A DNA stretch of 64,000 nucleotides from an uncultured Cohaesibacter sp. (GTDB lineage Bacteria; Pseudomonadota; Alphaproteobacteria; Rhizobiales; Cohaesibacteraceae): NCBI RefSeq assembly GCF_963667045.1, contig NZ_OY762934.1, positions 5,152,501 to 5,216,500 on the forward strand, given 5' to 3'. Under the pieces are notes generated by a model, which was not told where the DNA came from, made no database searches, and saw only the letters and a program-made list of their open reading frames with translations. The position numbers and the translations under genes are program-made. Shown one piece after another: positions 25,460-35,734 of the stretch. Numbering within the stretch: position 1 is the first letter of the stretch; the number at the start of each line of letters is the position of its first letter.

Positions 25460-27718
25460 ATGTCTGATATCAATGAAACTCATCCCTATTCTTCCTCCGA
25501 GATGATTGGTGCTTCCGAGGCTGGAGACCCTGTCAATGCTGATTTTCAGGTCGCCGACATGCTGCCTTCGACAGAAGAGATCGAGGCTCTGATGGCGAGC
25601 CCCGGACGTTTTGTCAACCGCGAGCTATCCTGGCTCGGGTTCAACAGCCGGGTGCTGGAAGAAACCGAGAACCCACACCATCCGTTGCTGGAGCGGTTGC
25701 GGTTCCTGTCCATTTCGGCCAGCAACCTGGATGAGTTCTTCATGGTGCGCGTGGCCGGTCTCAAGGGCCAGAAACGCGCCGGGGTGACCTCGATCAGCGC
25801 CGACGGACTGGACGCTGGCCAGCAACTGGTCAAGATCAATGCCGCCGTGCATGATCTGGTGGATCGGCAGCAGGCCAGCTTCCGCGATCTGCGGGTGCTT
25901 ATGGAAGAGGAAATGATCTTTCTGATCGAGCCCGACCATCTGACCGAGCAGGACCTGCAGGTCCTGGAAAAGACTTTCCTGGAAGACATCTTTCCGGTGC
26001 TGACGCCGCTGGCGGTCGATCCGGCTCATCCGTTCCCCTTCATTCCGAATCTCGGCTTTTCTCTGGCTCTCAATCTGAAGGGCGAAAAGGGGCGGGGCGA
26101 TCTTACGGCCATCGTGCGCATGCCCAACGCGCTTAAGCGGTTCATTCCCCTACCGGGCGTTCCTGAAGTCGAAAACAGCCATCGCTGCATTCTGCTCGAA
26201 CAGGTGGTCTCCCTGTTCATCGATCGCATTTTTCCCGGCTATTCCGTTGTCAATATCGGTTCCTTCCGCGTTATCCGCGATTCCGATATCGAGATCGAGG
26301 AAGAGGCCGAGGATCTGGTGCGCCATTTCGAAAGCGCTCTCAAGCGCCGCCGCAGAGGGTCGATCATCCGACTGGAGTTCGAAAGCTCGACGGAAGAGGA
26401 CCTGCGCAACTTTGTTGCCCATGCGGTGGATGTTGATGATGACGAAGTGGTTGATATCGACGGACCGCTCGGCCTCAGTGACATGTCCGAGCTGGTCGGG
26501 CTGGATCGTCCGGAGCTGAAGTTCAAGAGTTACAATGCCCGTTTCCCGGAACGGATCCGCGAGCATAACGGCGATTGCTTTGCTGCCATCAAGGAAAAGG
26601 ACATCGTTGTTCATCATCCCTATGAAAGCTTCGATGTGGTGGCGCAGTATCTGTTGCAGGCTGCTCTGGACCCGAACGTGGTCGCCATCAAGCAGACCCT
26701 CTATCGGACCTCTAAGAATTCGCCCATCATTCGGGCTCTGATCGAGGCTGCCGAAGCGGGCAAGTCGGTGACGGCGCTGGTGGAACTGAAGGCCCGCTTC
26801 GATGAAGAGGCCAACATCGGCTGGGCGCGCGATCTGGAACGCGCCGGGGTGCAGGTTGTCTTCGGCTTCATCGAGCTCAAGACCCACGCCAAGCTGTCGA
26901 TGGTGGTTCGCCGCGAGGAAGGCAAGCTGGTGACCTATTGCCACATCGGCACGGGCAACTATCATCCGATCACGGCCAAGATCTATACCGACCTCAGCTT
27001 CTTCACCGCTGACGAAGAGATCGCAATGGACGTGGCCCGGATCTTCAACTTTATCACAGGCTATGCCGAGCCGGATCATCTGAGAAAGCTGCTGGTTTCA
27101 CCCTATACCATGCGCAAGACCCTGCTTGAATATATCGAGCGGGAAATCGATCATGCCCGCGCCGGGCGTCCGGGGCGGATCTGGGCCAAGGCCAACTCGC
27201 TGGTTGACCCGATGCTGATCGATGCCTTCTACCGCGCCAGTCAGGCCGGCGTGAAGATTGATCTGATCATCCGCGGCATCTGCTGCCTGAGGCCGCAATT
27301 CCCCGGCCTCTCCGACAATATCCGCGTGAAATCCATTGTTGGTCGCTTCCTTGAGCATTCGCGCATCATCTGTTTCGGCAATGGACAGGAATTACCAAAT
27401 CCCGATGCTGTCATCTATTTCGGTTCTGCCGACCTGATGCCGCGCAATCTGGATCGGCGCTGCGAAATCTATGTGCCGGTCAGCAATCCGACCATCCATG
27501 CGCAGGTTCTTGACCAGATCATGGTTGCCAACATCATGGATAACCAGCAAAGTTGGGAGATTCTGCCGGATGGCTCTTCTCGTCGCATCACCGCTGCGGA
27601 AGGGGAAGATCCTTTCAATGCTCACAGCTTCTTCATGACCAACCCAAGTCTTTCAGGACGAGGTGACTCAATAGAAAATGACTCTCCAAAGGCATTCTCA
27701 GACCAATTCCAGCGATAA
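25460..27718 (+). CDS. ppk: Polyphosphate kinase 1
   Basis: PPK1 polymerises the gamma-phosphate of ATP into inorganic polyphosphate. The protein is 752 residues from the ATG at 25460. Recognisable regions: the N domain with '[19 protein letters not shown]'; the head domain; the first catalytic-domain histidine in '[12 protein letters not shown]' followed by '[20 protein letters not shown]', and the second His segment '[15 protein letters not shown]'. The extra 35 acidic residues before the N domain are typical of rhizobial PPK. The ribosome site before 25460 is weak, so the exact start is uncertain. ppx overlaps its 3' end by 41 bases. Confidence 0.94.
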   Translation: MSDINETHPYSSSEMIGASEAGDPVNADFQVADMLPSTEEIEALMASPGRFVNRELSWLGFNSRVLEETENPHHPLLERLRFLSISASNLDEFFMVRVAGLKGQKRAGVTSISADGLDAGQQLVKINAAVHDLVDRQQASFRDLRVLMEEEMIFLIEPDHLTEQDLQVLEKTFLEDIFPVLTPLAVDPAHPFPFIPNLGFSLALNLKGEKGRGDLTAIVRMPNALKRFIPLPGVPEVENSHRCILLEQVVSLFIDRIFPGYSVVNIGSFRVIRDSDIEIEEEAEDLVRHFESALKRRRRGSIIRLEFESSTEEDLRNFVAHAVDVDDDEVVDIDGPLGLSDMSELVGLDRPELKFKSYNARFPERIREHNGDCFAAIKEKDIVVHHPYESFDVVAQYLLQAALDPNVVAIKQTLYRTSKNSPIIRALIEAAEAGKSVTALVELKARFDEEANIGWARDLERAGVQVVFGFIELKTHAKLSMVVRREEGKLVTYCHIGTGNYHPITAKIYTDLSFFTADEEIAMDVARIFNFITGYAEPDHLRKLLVSPYTMRKTLLEYIEREIDHARAGRPGRIWAKANSLVDPMLIDAFYRASQAGVKIDLIIRGICCLRPQFPGLSDNIRVKSIVGRFLEHSRIICFGNGQELPNPDAVIYFGSADLMPRNLDRRCEIYVPVSNPTIHAQVLDQIMVANIMDNQQSWEILPDGSSRRITAAEGEDPFNAHSFFMTNPSLSGRGDSIENDSPKAFSDQFQR

Positions 27719-29228
27719 CACTCTGGACAAGCTCAACATTCAGGGGCGGATCAATGGATCCGTTCCCGTTGCTGTTGTCGATATCGGCTCGAACTCCGTT
27801 CGTCTCGTCATGTATGAGCGCGAAGCGCGGGCGCCTGTGCCGATGTATAACGAAAAGCACCTGTGCGGTCTGGGGCGTGGGGTTGGCATGACCGGCCAGC
27901 TTGAAACCGGGGCTGTGGACGCTGCGCTCGCTGCGCTGCGGCGCTTTCGTTTCCTCATGGACAATGCTGGTGTCGAGAAAAAATATGTGCTGGCAACGGC
28001 TGCCGCTCGGGATGCCGAAAACGGGCCGGATTTTCTCAAGCAGGTGGAAGAGATCTGCGGGATTACGCCGCTGGTTCTGTCCGGTGAAGACGAGGCCCGC
28101 AAGTCCGCTCTGGGCGTCGTCTCCGCCATGCTGGATCCAGTCGGGGTTGTCGGCGATCTTGGTGGGGGGAGCCTTGAACTGATTGCGGTTGACGGCAAGA
28201 CCCTTGGCACAGGGGCGACCCATCCGCTTGGCGGCTTGCGGCTGCAGGACATGTCCGGCTCGTCGGTGCGGCAGGCGCTGAAGATTGCCAAGTCCGAACT
28301 GGCAGCATCTGAGCAATTGCAGGGGCTTGAAGGCAAGACCTTCTATGCGGTCGGAGGCACCTGGCGTGCCTTTGGCAAGCTGCACATGTCGTCGGTGGGT
28401 TATCCGCTCAATGTCATGCATCACTATGAGGTGGATGCCGAGGAAGCGTTCGAGTTCTGTCGCCAGTGCATGCGCGATGATATCGAGGATTTCTCCGGCA
28501 TCAGCGTGGTGTCCAAGTCCCGTCGGGCCCTGTTGCCCTATGGGGCGGCGGTGCTGTCCGAGGTGATCCGCAAAGGCAAGCCCAAGCGCGTTGTCTTTTC
28601 GTCGATCGGTGTGCGTGAGGGCCATCTTTACGAGTTGCTGCCCGAGGCGGTTCAGGAAGAGGACCCGCTGTTGTCCGCCTGCGAGGAACTGTGTGTTCTG
28701 CGGTCGCGGTCGCCTCAATATGCCCATGAGCTGGCCGATTGGCTGGACGGGGTCTATTCCGCGCTTGGTATCGTCGAGAATGCCTACGAGAAACGGCTGC
28801 GGCGGGCGGCCTGCCTGCTGGTCGACATGGGCTGGCGTGCCCATCCGGACTATCGTGGCACGCAGAGCCTCAACGTCATTGCCCACGGCACCTTCATCGG
28901 GATCGACCATCCTGGTCGCGCCTATCTGGCGATGTCGAACTATTTCCGGCACGAAGGCTTGTCGGGTTCAAAACTGTCGACCCGCATGCGCGACCTGAGC
29001 AACCTGCATCTGCGCAGCATGGCGCAGTTGACCGGGGCTGCCCAGCGCTTGGCCCATGCCGCCGTTGGTGACCTGCCGGGGGTTCTCAACCGGCTCGATA
29101 TCCGTATGGCCGATGATACGGTCGTGTTGACCATTCCGGAAGATCTGAAGATCCTCATGCATGGCAAGCTGGAAAGGCGTTTTGTCAGTTTCGTCCGGTT
29201 GCTGGGCTATGACGCCCGAATCGCATGA
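27678..29228 (+). CDS. ppx: Ppx/GppA family exopolyphosphatase
   Basis: The 516-residue protein belongs to the Ppx/GppA phosphatase family, which hydrolyses terminal phosphates of polyphosphate and/or pppGpp. The first phosphate loop is '[17 protein letters not shown]' (about residues 32-48), and the second is '[13 protein letters not shown]' (about 155-167). A C-terminal helical HD-like domain (about 320-510) completes the long form. Its start codon lies inside the last 41 bases of ppk, giving translational coupling between synthesis and degradation of polyphosphate. A purine-rich stretch 12 bases upstream may be the ribosome site. Confidence 0.92.
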   Translation: MTLQRHSQTNSSDNTLDKLNIQGRINGSVPVAVVDIGSNSVRLVMYEREARAPVPMYNEKHLCGLGRGVGMTGQLETGAVDAALAALRRFRFLMDNAGVEKKYVLATAAARDAENGPDFLKQVEEICGITPLVLSGEDEARKSALGVVSAMLDPVGVVGDLGGGSLELIAVDGKTLGTGATHPLGGLRLQDMSGSSVRQALKIAKSELAASEQLQGLEGKTFYAVGGTWRAFGKLHMSSVGYPLNVMHHYEVDAEEAFEFCRQCMRDDIEDFSGISVVSKSRRALLPYGAAVLSEVIRKGKPKRVVFSSIGVREGHLYELLPEAVQEEDPLLSACEELCVLRSRSPQYAHELADWLDGVYSALGIVENAYEKRLRRAACLLVDMGWRAHPDYRGTQSLNVIAHGTFIGIDHPGRAYLAMSNYFRHEGLSGSKLSTRMRDLSNLHLRSMAQLTGAAQRLAHAAVGDLPGVLNRLDIRMADDTVVLTIPEDLKILMHGKLERRFVSFVRLLGYDARIA

Positions 29229-29264
29229 TTTCCAAACCCTGCAAGCTATGGAGCCCGTTACGCA

Positions 29265-29960
29265 ATGACCAGTGAAAAGACCTCAGAAGGGCAGTGGGTT
29301 GTCGTTCATGGATCTCTGGACAAGGATGCCGGGGTCATGCCGGTATCCGTCGAGGTATGCTACCGTGACAGGGTACCCTATGGTGAGTATGTGCTGTTTG
29401 CCGCCAGCAACCCCGAGGCGATCGAGAATGGACTGATCTCCATCGTTGACTATGGCTATCTGGTGGAAGTGCGTGTCACCTTCGAGGAAGATCTTGTCGC
29501 GGAAGGGGCGGGCAACATCGGCTGGTGTCATGATGATTTCGACGATCAGGGCGACAGCTTTGCAAGTGAGGTCTGGCCCAGCTGGCGGGACGTCACCCTT
29601 GGGGACGTATCGCACAGCATCTTCCCGCCCGACGCGGATTTCGTCATGGCCAAGAGCGTGCTTTCCGTTGAGGAGGGATCGGCGACCTTTGTCGAGATCA
29701 CGCGGATTGAGGCCGATCTGCCCGCCGAAATGGCGCTGACCTTCTCGAAGGTCGAGCAGGACCGGCTGTTGGAAGTCAAGGCCGTGCTGAAGGACGAGGC
29801 TGTGCCCATTGCGCTGCTGTCGGCCCTGTGGGAGCAAATGGTCGAGCAATTCCGCGATCTGCCTTACGAGAAGCTGGAAGGGGCAAAGCGGGTGGAGCCT
29901 GAAGACATCGAGGAAGATTTCGATCTGGATTCCATTGGCGAGGTGGCGGGCGAAGCCTGA
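29265..29960 (+). CDS. Hypothetical acidic protein downstream of ppk-ppx
   Basis: I do not recognise this 231-residue protein. It is strongly acidic, especially at the C terminus, where Glu/Asp form nearly continuous runs (about residues 205-231). It has no signal peptide and no membrane segment. The N-terminal half alternates beta-like segments such as 'VSVEVCYRDRVPYGEYVLFAAS'; the middle contains 'WPSWRDVTLGD'. It begins 36 bases after ppx with no terminator between, so it is probably the third gene of the polyphosphate operon. A connection to polyphosphate is inferred from position only. Confidence 0.65.
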   Translation: MTSEKTSEGQWVVVHGSLDKDAGVMPVSVEVCYRDRVPYGEYVLFAASNPEAIENGLISIVDYGYLVEVRVTFEEDLVAEGAGNIGWCHDDFDDQGDSFASEVWPSWRDVTLGDVSHSIFPPDADFVMAKSVLSVEEGSATFVEITRIEADLPAEMALTFSKVEQDRLLEVKAVLKDEAVPIALLSALWEQMVEQFRDLPYEKLEGAKRVEPEDIEEDFDLDSIGEVAGEA

Positions 29961-29998
29961 TTGATCATGCAGCCCGACGCCCTTCTGGAGCCGTTCGC

Positions 29999-31252
29999 TT
30001 AGGCTTGTTCATCGGGGGTGATCATCACCGGCTCGTTGAGGGCTCTGCTTTTGGTAAAGTGGTAGAGCGCGACCACTGCAGCCATGAACCCGGCCAGAGC
30101 ACCCACTCCCAACGCCCATCTCGGCCCGAGATTGTCTGCCACCCAGCCGACCATGGGGGCTCCAATCGGTGTGCCGCCCATGGTGATGGCGAACCGCAGC
30201 GCCATGACCCGTCCGCGCATTTCCGGGGTGGTGGACAGCAGCATCAGGGCGTTGGACGTGTTGAGGAAGGTCATCGCCGACAGCCCGACCAGAATCAGCG
30301 TAACCGCGAACCACCAGTAGCTTGGCGTGAGGGCTGCCAGCGTGCAGCCGACGCCGAATAGCGCGGTGCCGATGAACAGGGTTTCGAAGCGGGGCAGTTC
30401 ACGGCCCGCTGCCATCAAGGCTCCGATCAGGGTGCCGATGGCCGAGAAGGTGGTTAGCAGCCCGTAGCCTTGCGCGTCGGCGTGGAACAGCTTGACGCCC
30501 ATGGTGGAAATGTAGATCGGGAAATTCATGCCGAAGGTGCCTATGAGGAACAGCATGATCAGCATCACGCGCAGATCCTTGCGGCCGAAGGCATAGTGGA
30601 AGCCGTCCAGAATGCCCTTGGCAGACCGGCGGGCGTGAACACTGGGTTGCAATTCGGATTGCCGGATCATCAGCAGGGACAGCAACACCGCCCCAAAGGA
30701 CAATCCATTGAGAATGAACGCCGGCCCGGTGTCAAAGGCGGCAATCAGGATGCCTGCGATTGCGGGGCCGATCATGCGGGCGCCGTTGAAGGAGGTCGAG
30801 TTGAGGGCGACCGCGTTCGAGATGTCCTTCTTGGCCACCAGCTCGCTCACAAAGGTCTGACGGGCTGGCGCGTCAAACGCTGCCGCGCATCCGAACAGGA
30901 AGGCCAGCAGATAGACATGCCAGAGTTCGACCAGATTGGTGACCACAAGGAACCCGAGCAGAAGGGAGATGATCCCCATCGCCATTTGCGTGGCAATCAT
31001 CAGCTTGCGCCGGTCGAACATGTCCGCGACCAGCCCGGTAACCGGGAACAGCAGCAACTGCGGGCCGAACTGAAAGGCCATGGTCATGCCGACAGCGGAG
31101 GCGCTGTGATCGGTTAGCTGGGTTAGTACCAGCCAGTCCTGCGCCGTGCGCTGCATCCATGTGCCGATGTTGGAAATCAGGGCGCCGAAAAACCAGAGAC
31201 GGTAGTTAAAGGTGCTCAGGGAGCGAAAAACCGACGTCAGTCTGAAATTCAT
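29999..31252 (-). CDS. MFS transporter (EntS/MFS_3-like)
   Basis: A 12-helix major facilitator. The N-terminal 'YRLWFFGALISNIGTWMQRTAQDWLVLTQLT' is characteristic of the MFS_3 (EntS-like) exporters, as is 'GLVADMFDRRKLMIATQMAM' (the loop 2-3 basic motif) and the helix-7 region 'FGMNFPIYISTMG'. These proteins export siderophores, drugs or other small molecules; the substrate here is unknown. Candidate starts are 31291, 31261 and 31252. I use 31252 because it fits the family's N terminus and has a purine-rich AGGA nine bases upstream. It lies downstream of rnd on the same strand. Confidence 0.88.
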   Translation of the reverse strand: MNFRLTSVFRSLSTFNYRLWFFGALISNIGTWMQRTAQDWLVLTQLTDHSASAVGMTMAFQFGPQLLLFPVTGLVADMFDRRKLMIATQMAMGIISLLLGFLVVTNLVELWHVYLLAFLFGCAAAFDAPARQTFVSELVAKKDISNAVALNSTSFNGARMIGPAIAGILIAAFDTGPAFILNGLSFGAVLLSLLMIRQSELQPSVHARRSAKGILDGFHYAFGRKDLRVMLIMLFLIGTFGMNFPIYISTMGVKLFHADAQGYGLLTTFSAIGTLIGALMAAGRELPRFETLFIGTALFGVGCTLAALTPSYWWFAVTLILVGLSAMTFLNTSNALMLLSTTPEMRGRVMALRFAITMGGTPIGAPMVGWVADNLGPRWALGVGALAGFMAAVVALYHFTKSRALNEPVMITPDEQA

Positions 31253-31569
31253 GAAGGGCATCCTGAAGTTTTCAGCGGACCTGTCAACCACATCCTTTGC
31301 GCATCACCTTGCGGTGTGCCATTTGTCGAGGCTTTGAACATGTGCCGGTCGGGGCTGCATGCGGAAGGAGGGCAGTTCAAGTCGTGAGGAATTGCGGGCG
31401 GGCAAACCGTCTTGCGGCCAGGGCCGGGATCATTTTGTCCGCCATGTCTGGACTTGTTCTATTAGGATGATCCTCATGCATTGTCCAGAGGATCATGGCC
31501 GGATCTGAAACACACCGGTGGGGAGCCCGGTTGTCAAGGCGCGCGCAAGGCGTGCCTTGGGGTTATTCC
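31253..31569. other. Intergenic region rnd / MFS transporter
   Basis: About 317 bases on the same strand between the rnd stop and the MFS start. It contains a 9-bp perfect inverted repeat (31467-31475 with 31488-31496) and an overlapping 6-bp one (31448-31453 with 31483-31488), which cannot form together. No gene is supported. Confidence 0.5.
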
Positions 31570-32802
31570 TCAGGCAGAGGCTTCGGTCTGCTTTTCCTTG
31601 CGGCCCTTGCCAGACTTCTTGCCGTTACGGGATTGGGGCTGCAGAACCGGGGGCTCGCATTCGATCATCCCGACGCGCTTGCCTTCCAGACGCAGGGCGA
31701 TTTCACCCTTCTTGATCTTGAGGGCATACTGACCGAACATCTCCCGGCGCCAGCCTTTCATTGCGGTCACTTCGGCATCATCGTCGCAGGCGATCTTTTC
31801 GAGATCGTCGACGGTGGCGATGATCTTGGCGGCAACACCGTTCTGTTCAGAGATCAGTTTGAGCAGGACCTTCATCAGATCGACGGCAGCACCCGAGCCT
31901 TCCGGCTGGATCTTGCCCTTGGGAACGTCGGGTAGATCCGTTGTCGGAATGTCCGAGACCTCATGCATCAGTTGCAAAAGATCCTGTCCCGTTTTCGAGC
32001 GCTCGTACCCCTTGGAAATGGACCGCAAGGCGGTGAGGGCTTCCGGGGTTTGCGGTTGATGCACGGCCAGTTCGAAAATGGCTTCGTCCTTGAGGATGCG
32101 GTTGCGCGGGACATCGCGGTTCTGCGCTTCTGACTCCCGCCATGCGGCCAGCATCTTCAGCGCGGCAAATTCGCGAGGCTTGCGAATGCGCAGCTTCATG
32201 CGCTTCCATGCATCGACCGGGGCAGTGTAATAGGTTTCCGGAGAGGTCAGGATTTCCATTTCTTCCTGTACCCATTCACAACGGTTCTGCTCTTCCAGAT
32301 TGTCGCTGAGCGCATGATAGACATCGCGCAGATGGGTGACATCCGCAAGCGCATAGGTCAGCTGCTTTTCGGTCAGAGGGCGGCGCGACCAGTCGGTATA
32401 GCGATGGGATTTGTCGATGCGGTTGCCCGTAAGACGCTGGACGAGCTGGTCGTATGAAATTGAATCACCAAAACCGCACACCATGGCTGCCACTTGCGTG
32501 TCAAACATCGGAGAGGGGATCAACTTACCCAGATGGTGGATGATTTCGATATCCTGACGACCTGCATGAAAAACCTTGATCACGCTCTCGTCGGCCATCA
32601 ACGCGAAGAAGGGCGCAAGGTCCAAGCCCTCCGCCAACGGGTCAACGAGAAAGGCGTCATCCGGCACAGCCATCTGGATGAGGCAAAGTTTGGGCCAATA
32701 GGTCGTTTCACGCAGAAACTCGGTGTCAACCGTGACGTAGGGGTGTTTGGCGCATTTTGTGCAAGCGTCTGCCAAATCGGCAGTAGTTGTTATCGTCTTC
32801 AT
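31570..32802 (-). CDS. rnd: Ribonuclease D
   Basis: RNase D is a DEDD-family 3'-5' exoribonuclease that trims tRNA precursors and other small RNAs. The 410-residue protein has the exonuclease motifs 'VTVDTEFLRETTYWP' (Asp and Glu), 'VFHAGRQDIEIIHHL' (Asp), and 'YALADVTHLRDVY' (Tyr/Asp). One HRDC domain follows (about 215-290, 'KMLAAWRESEAQNRDVPRNRIL'). The C-terminal end is a Lys/Arg-rich tail of about 20 residues after 'PVLQPQS', probably aiding RNA binding. It is divergent from the GNAT gene. Confidence 0.94.
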   Translation of the reverse strand: MKTITTTADLADACTKCAKHPYVTVDTEFLRETTYWPKLCLIQMAVPDDAFLVDPLAEGLDLAPFFALMADESVIKVFHAGRQDIEIIHHLGKLIPSPMFDTQVAAMVCGFGDSISYDQLVQRLTGNRIDKSHRYTDWSRRPLTEKQLTYALADVTHLRDVYHALSDNLEEQNRCEWVQEEMEILTSPETYYTAPVDAWKRMKLRIRKPREFAALKMLAAWRESEAQNRDVPRNRILKDEAIFELAVHQPQTPEALTALRSISKGYERSKTGQDLLQLMHEVSDIPTTDLPDVPKGKIQPEGSGAAVDLMKVLLKLISEQNGVAAKIIATVDDLEKIACDDDAEVTAMKGWRREMFGQYALKIKKGEIALRLEGKRVGMIECEPPVLQPQSRNGKKSGKGRKEKQTEASA

Positions 32803-33070
32803 CGGGTCCGCTTATATCGAACATTTCTTGTTTTGTCGCCGACTCTTTGTTTCATCAGGGCCAACTGTGGGGATTATTGCAATGTGTTGAGAGAAAATGA
32901 AACCTCAATTGTATGATTTTACAAAATTCTTCAAATTTGCCTGTGTCGTCAATCTTTTGTTGCATAGCTTTTCGGAGAGCTTTTGTTTATCGGGCTTGCG
33001 TGATTTACTTTTTTTGATGGCTCTGGCCATCGCTCCCTGCACGTTGCTGTTGTTTACCTCGGATTGCTCC

Positions 33071-33571
33071 ATGGAAATCAGAAAAGAGACGGCCGCCGAT
33101 TTCGAGGCGATCATGAATGTGACCTTGGCTGCCGCCAAATTGCATCAGGTTGGCAAGCTTGGCGGGTATCATACGCTCAATGAAATGCGGAAGTCGGGCA
33201 TGCTGGCCCTGTCGCTGGTTGCCGAGATCGATGGCACCGTCGTCGGGCATGCTGCGTTCTTCCCGCTGCATGTTGCTGCGGGAGACAAGGGGTGGTATGC
33301 GCTCGGTCCCATTTCGGTGCTGCCTGAATGCCAGAGCCAGGGGATTCGCAAGGCCCTGATCGCTGAGGGGCTCGAAATCCTGCGGGCGATGCATGGTCGG
33401 GGCGTGGCGATTGTCGGGGATCCGGACTATTTCAAGCCGCTTGGCTTCCTCAATGCGCCGCAACTGGCCGCCAGACAGGCCGATGCGGACGGGATCATGG
33501 TGATGCCGTTTGACAACAGGATGCCTCATGGGCGGTTTGAATTTCCGGACGTCTTCATGAGCGTCCAGTAG
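33071..33571 (+). CDS. GNAT family N-acetyltransferase
   Basis: A 166-residue acetyltransferase. The N terminus 'MEIRKETAADFEAIMNVTLAA' is the usual GNAT opening. The acetyl-CoA loop is in 'LGPISVLPECQSQGIRKALIAEGLEIL' (about residues 78-104), where the Q/RxxGxG/A motif reads 'QSQGIRKA'. The later 'VAIVGDPDYFKPLGFLNA' is the familiar YhbS-type segment in which the acceptor site is formed, so the protein resembles YhbS-like transferases. The reading frame is open upstream to 32897, but those residues are hydrophobic, Phe/Cys-rich and atypical. The start at 33071 is chosen by family fit; its ribosome site is weak. A terminator follows. Confidence 0.82.
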   Translation: MEIRKETAADFEAIMNVTLAAAKLHQVGKLGGYHTLNEMRKSGMLALSLVAEIDGTVVGHAAFFPLHVAAGDKGWYALGPISVLPECQSQGIRKALIAEGLEILRAMHGRGVAIVGDPDYFKPLGFLNAPQLAARQADADGIMVMPFDNRMPHGRFEFPDVFMSVQ

Positions 33572-33663
33572 GGATTGATCCTGACCGCGAATATGCGGCA
33601 TTTCCTTCGAAAATCCAGTTTCTTTCGGAAAAGCCGGACTTTTTGGCGGTTTGGCTTGACACC

Positions 33664-33727
33664 CTGCCCAAGCCGTTGCAGGGTCCGGGCAGTTTTTTGA
33701 ATAGGGCGTAGGTTCTGCGCCCTTTTT
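33664..33727 (+). terminator. Tandem hairpins downstream of the GNAT gene
   Basis: Two successive T-tailed hairpins: CTGCCC (33664-33669) with GGGCAG (33687-33692) followed by six T, then a 9-bp stem (33703-33711 with 33715-33723, one G-T pair) followed by five T. A third, competing 7-bp stem (33661-33667 with 33678-33684) overlaps the first. They lie upstream of the aspS promoter, so they probably end GNAT transcription. Confidence 0.65.
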
Positions 33728-33730
33728 GCG

Positions 33731-33759
33731 TTGAAACCGATGGAATTGCGCTCTATTAA
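33731..33759 (+). promoter_or_regulatory. Sigma-70-type promoter of aspS
   Basis: TTGAAA (33731-33736) and TATTAA (33754-33759) are separated by exactly 17 bases. Transcription would begin near 33766, leaving a leader of about 90 bases before the aspS ATG. Confidence 0.6.
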
Positions 33760-33856
33760 AGGCGGGTCGATTTATCGGTTGAAGTTCAATTCGAGATGTG
33801 GGCGTTCCCGTTTGATGCAAATGGCAAGCCGGCATCTCAAGCATCAGGGTTTATTC

Positions 33857-35638
33857 ATGCATCCTTATCGCAGCCATACCTGTGGCGATCTCCGTGATAG
33901 CCATGTGGGCGAAAACGTTCGTCTGTCCGGTTGGGTACACCGTGTACGCGACCATGGCGGTCTTCTTTTCATCGATTTGCGCGACCAGTATGGTCTCACC
34001 CAGGTCGTGGCTGATCCGGATTCTCCAGCTTTCACCGACGCTGAAAAAGTGCGTGGGGAGTGGTGCATCAGGGTCGAAGGCGAGGTCAAGGCTCGCTCGG
34101 AAGACACCATCAACGAGACGTTGCCGACCGGCAAGATCGAAATCTTCATCTCCAAGCTGGACGTTCTGGGCGCTTCCAAAGAGCTGCCTCTTCCGGTCTT
34201 CGGTGAGCCGGACTATCCGGAAGATACGCGTCTCAAATACCGCTTCCTCGACTTGCGCCGCGAAACCTTGCACGCAAACATCCTGAAGCGCTCCGCCATC
34301 ATCGCCTCGGCACGCCGTCGCATGAATGCTATCGGGTTCAACGAATTCCAGACACCAATCCTGACGGCTTCCTCTCCGGAAGGCGCCCGTGACTTCCTGG
34401 TGCCTTCGCGCATTCATCCGGGCAAGTTCTACGCCCTGCCGCAGGCTCCGCAGCAGTTCAAGCAGCTGTTGATGATGTCCGGTTTCGACAAGTATTTCCA
34501 GATTGCCCCATGCTTCCGCGATGAAGACCCGCGCGCAGACCGTCTGCCGGGCGAGTTCTATCAGCTCGATATGGAAATGAGCTTTGTCGAGCAGGAAGAC
34601 ATTCTGAACACCATGGAACCGGTCATTCGCGGCCTGTTCGAGGAATTTGCCGAAGGCAAGCCTGTGACGCAGGAATTCCCGCGCATTCCTTACAAGGAAT
34701 CGCTGCGCAAATATGGCTCCGACAAGCCTGACTTGCGTATTCCGATTGTCATGGAAGAAGTATCCGACCACTTCCGCGGCTCGGGCTTCAAGATTTTTGC
34801 CCGCATGCTTGAAGAAGGCAGCAACGAAGTCTGGGGTATCCCGGCCAAGACCGGCGGTGCCCGGACCTTCTGCGACCGCATGAACAGCTGGGCCCAGAGC
34901 GAAGGCCAGGCTGGCCTTGGCTACATCTTCTGGCGCAAGGGCGAAGACGGATCTCTGGAAGGGGCTGGTCCTCTTGCCAAGAATATCGGTCCGGAACGCA
35001 CGGACGCCATCCGCACCCAGCTCGGACTGGATGCCGGTGACGCCTGCTTCTTTGTTGCCGGTGATCCGAAGAAATTCTACGACTTTGCCGGTCGTGCCCG
35101 TAACCGGGTTGGTGAAGAGCTCAACCTTATCGATCGTGATCGCTTCGATCTGTGCTGGATCGTCGACTTCCCGATGTATGAGTGGAACGAAGACGAAGAG
35201 AAGGTGGACTTCTGCCACAACCCGTTCTCCATGCCGAAAGGCGCGCTGGAAGGGCTGGAAAACACCGATCCGCTTGAACTGGACGCCTATCAGTATGACA
35301 TTGTCTGCAACGGCTATGAGATCGGATCGGGTGCCATTCGTAACCACAGCATCGAAGTCATGAAGAAGGCGTTCGAGATTGCCGGTTACAGTGAAGACAT
35401 TCTGCAGGAACGGTTCGGCGGCATGTATCGCGCGTTCCAGTATGGCGCTCCTCCGCATGGTGGCATGGCTGCCGGCATGGATCGTATCATCATGCTGCTC
35501 TGCGGCACACCGAACCTGCGCGAAATCTCGCTGTTCCCGATGAACCAGCAGGCTCAGGACCTGTTGATGGGAGCGCCGAGCGATGCCACCAACCAGCAGC
35601 TTCGCGAATTGCACCTGCGTCTTAATCTTCCGGAATAA
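33857..35638 (+). CDS. aspS: Aspartyl-tRNA synthetase
   Basis: A class II synthetase of 593 residues from the ATG at 33857, which begins '[13 protein letters not shown]', the family's usual start; the 42 codons above it are non-homologous leader. The N-terminal OB-fold anticodon domain ('[27 protein letters not shown]') is followed by motif 2 around '[22 protein letters not shown]', the bacterial GAD insertion, and motif 3 '[14 protein letters not shown]' near the end. The Gly inside 'RLPGEF' is, as I recall it, characteristic of the alphaproteobacterial form. Whether it is discriminating or also charges tRNA-Asn cannot be told by eye. The gene has its own promoter and a strong terminator. 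Confidence 0.96.
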   Translation: MHPYRSHTCGDLRDSHVGENVRLSGWVHRVRDHGGLLFIDLRDQYGLTQVVADPDSPAFTDAEKVRGEWCIRVEGEVKARSEDTINETLPTGKIEIFISKLDVLGASKELPLPVFGEPDYPEDTRLKYRFLDLRRETLHANILKRSAIIASARRRMNAIGFNEFQTPILTASSPEGARDFLVPSRIHPGKFYALPQAPQQFKQLLMMSGFDKYFQIAPCFRDEDPRADRLPGEFYQLDMEMSFVEQEDILNTMEPVIRGLFEEFAEGKPVTQEFPRIPYKESLRKYGSDKPDLRIPIVMEEVSDHFRGSGFKIFARMLEEGSNEVWGIPAKTGGARTFCDRMNSWAQSEGQAGLGYIFWRKGEDGSLEGAGPLAKNIGPERTDAIRTQLGLDAGDACFFVAGDPKKFYDFAGRARNRVGEELNLIDRDRFDLCWIVDFPMYEWNEDEEKVDFCHNPFSMPKGALEGLENTDPLELDAYQYDIVCNGYEIGSGAIRNHSIEVMKKAFEIAGYSEDILQERFGGMYRAFQYGAPPHGGMAAGMDRIIMLLCGTPNLREISLFPMNQQAQDLLMGAPSDATNQQLRELHLRLNLPE

Positions 35639-35666
35639 GAAACGCTTGCAAGCGGATGAATTACAT

Positions 35667-35697
35667 GAAAAAGGCGGCTTTCAAAGCCGCCTTTTTC
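35667..35697. terminator. Bidirectional terminator after aspS
   Basis: A perfect stem of 14 bp (arms 35667-35680 and 35684-35697) with a 3-base loop and A/T runs at both outer ends. It separates aspS from the convergent large exported protein gene. Confidence 0.92.
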
Positions 35698-35734
35698 TTT
35701 GCCTGTTGCGATGCCTTGATTAACGGATTTGCCG

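Noticed and set aside
33593-33760. Attenuator or leader peptide controlling aspS
   Set aside because: Competing hairpins with T runs and a 35-codon frame (33593-33700) looked like an attenuator, but a good promoter (TTGAAA-17-TATTAA) lies downstream of them, and the leader frame has no Asp codons and no ribosome site. They are better explained as the end of the GNAT transcript.
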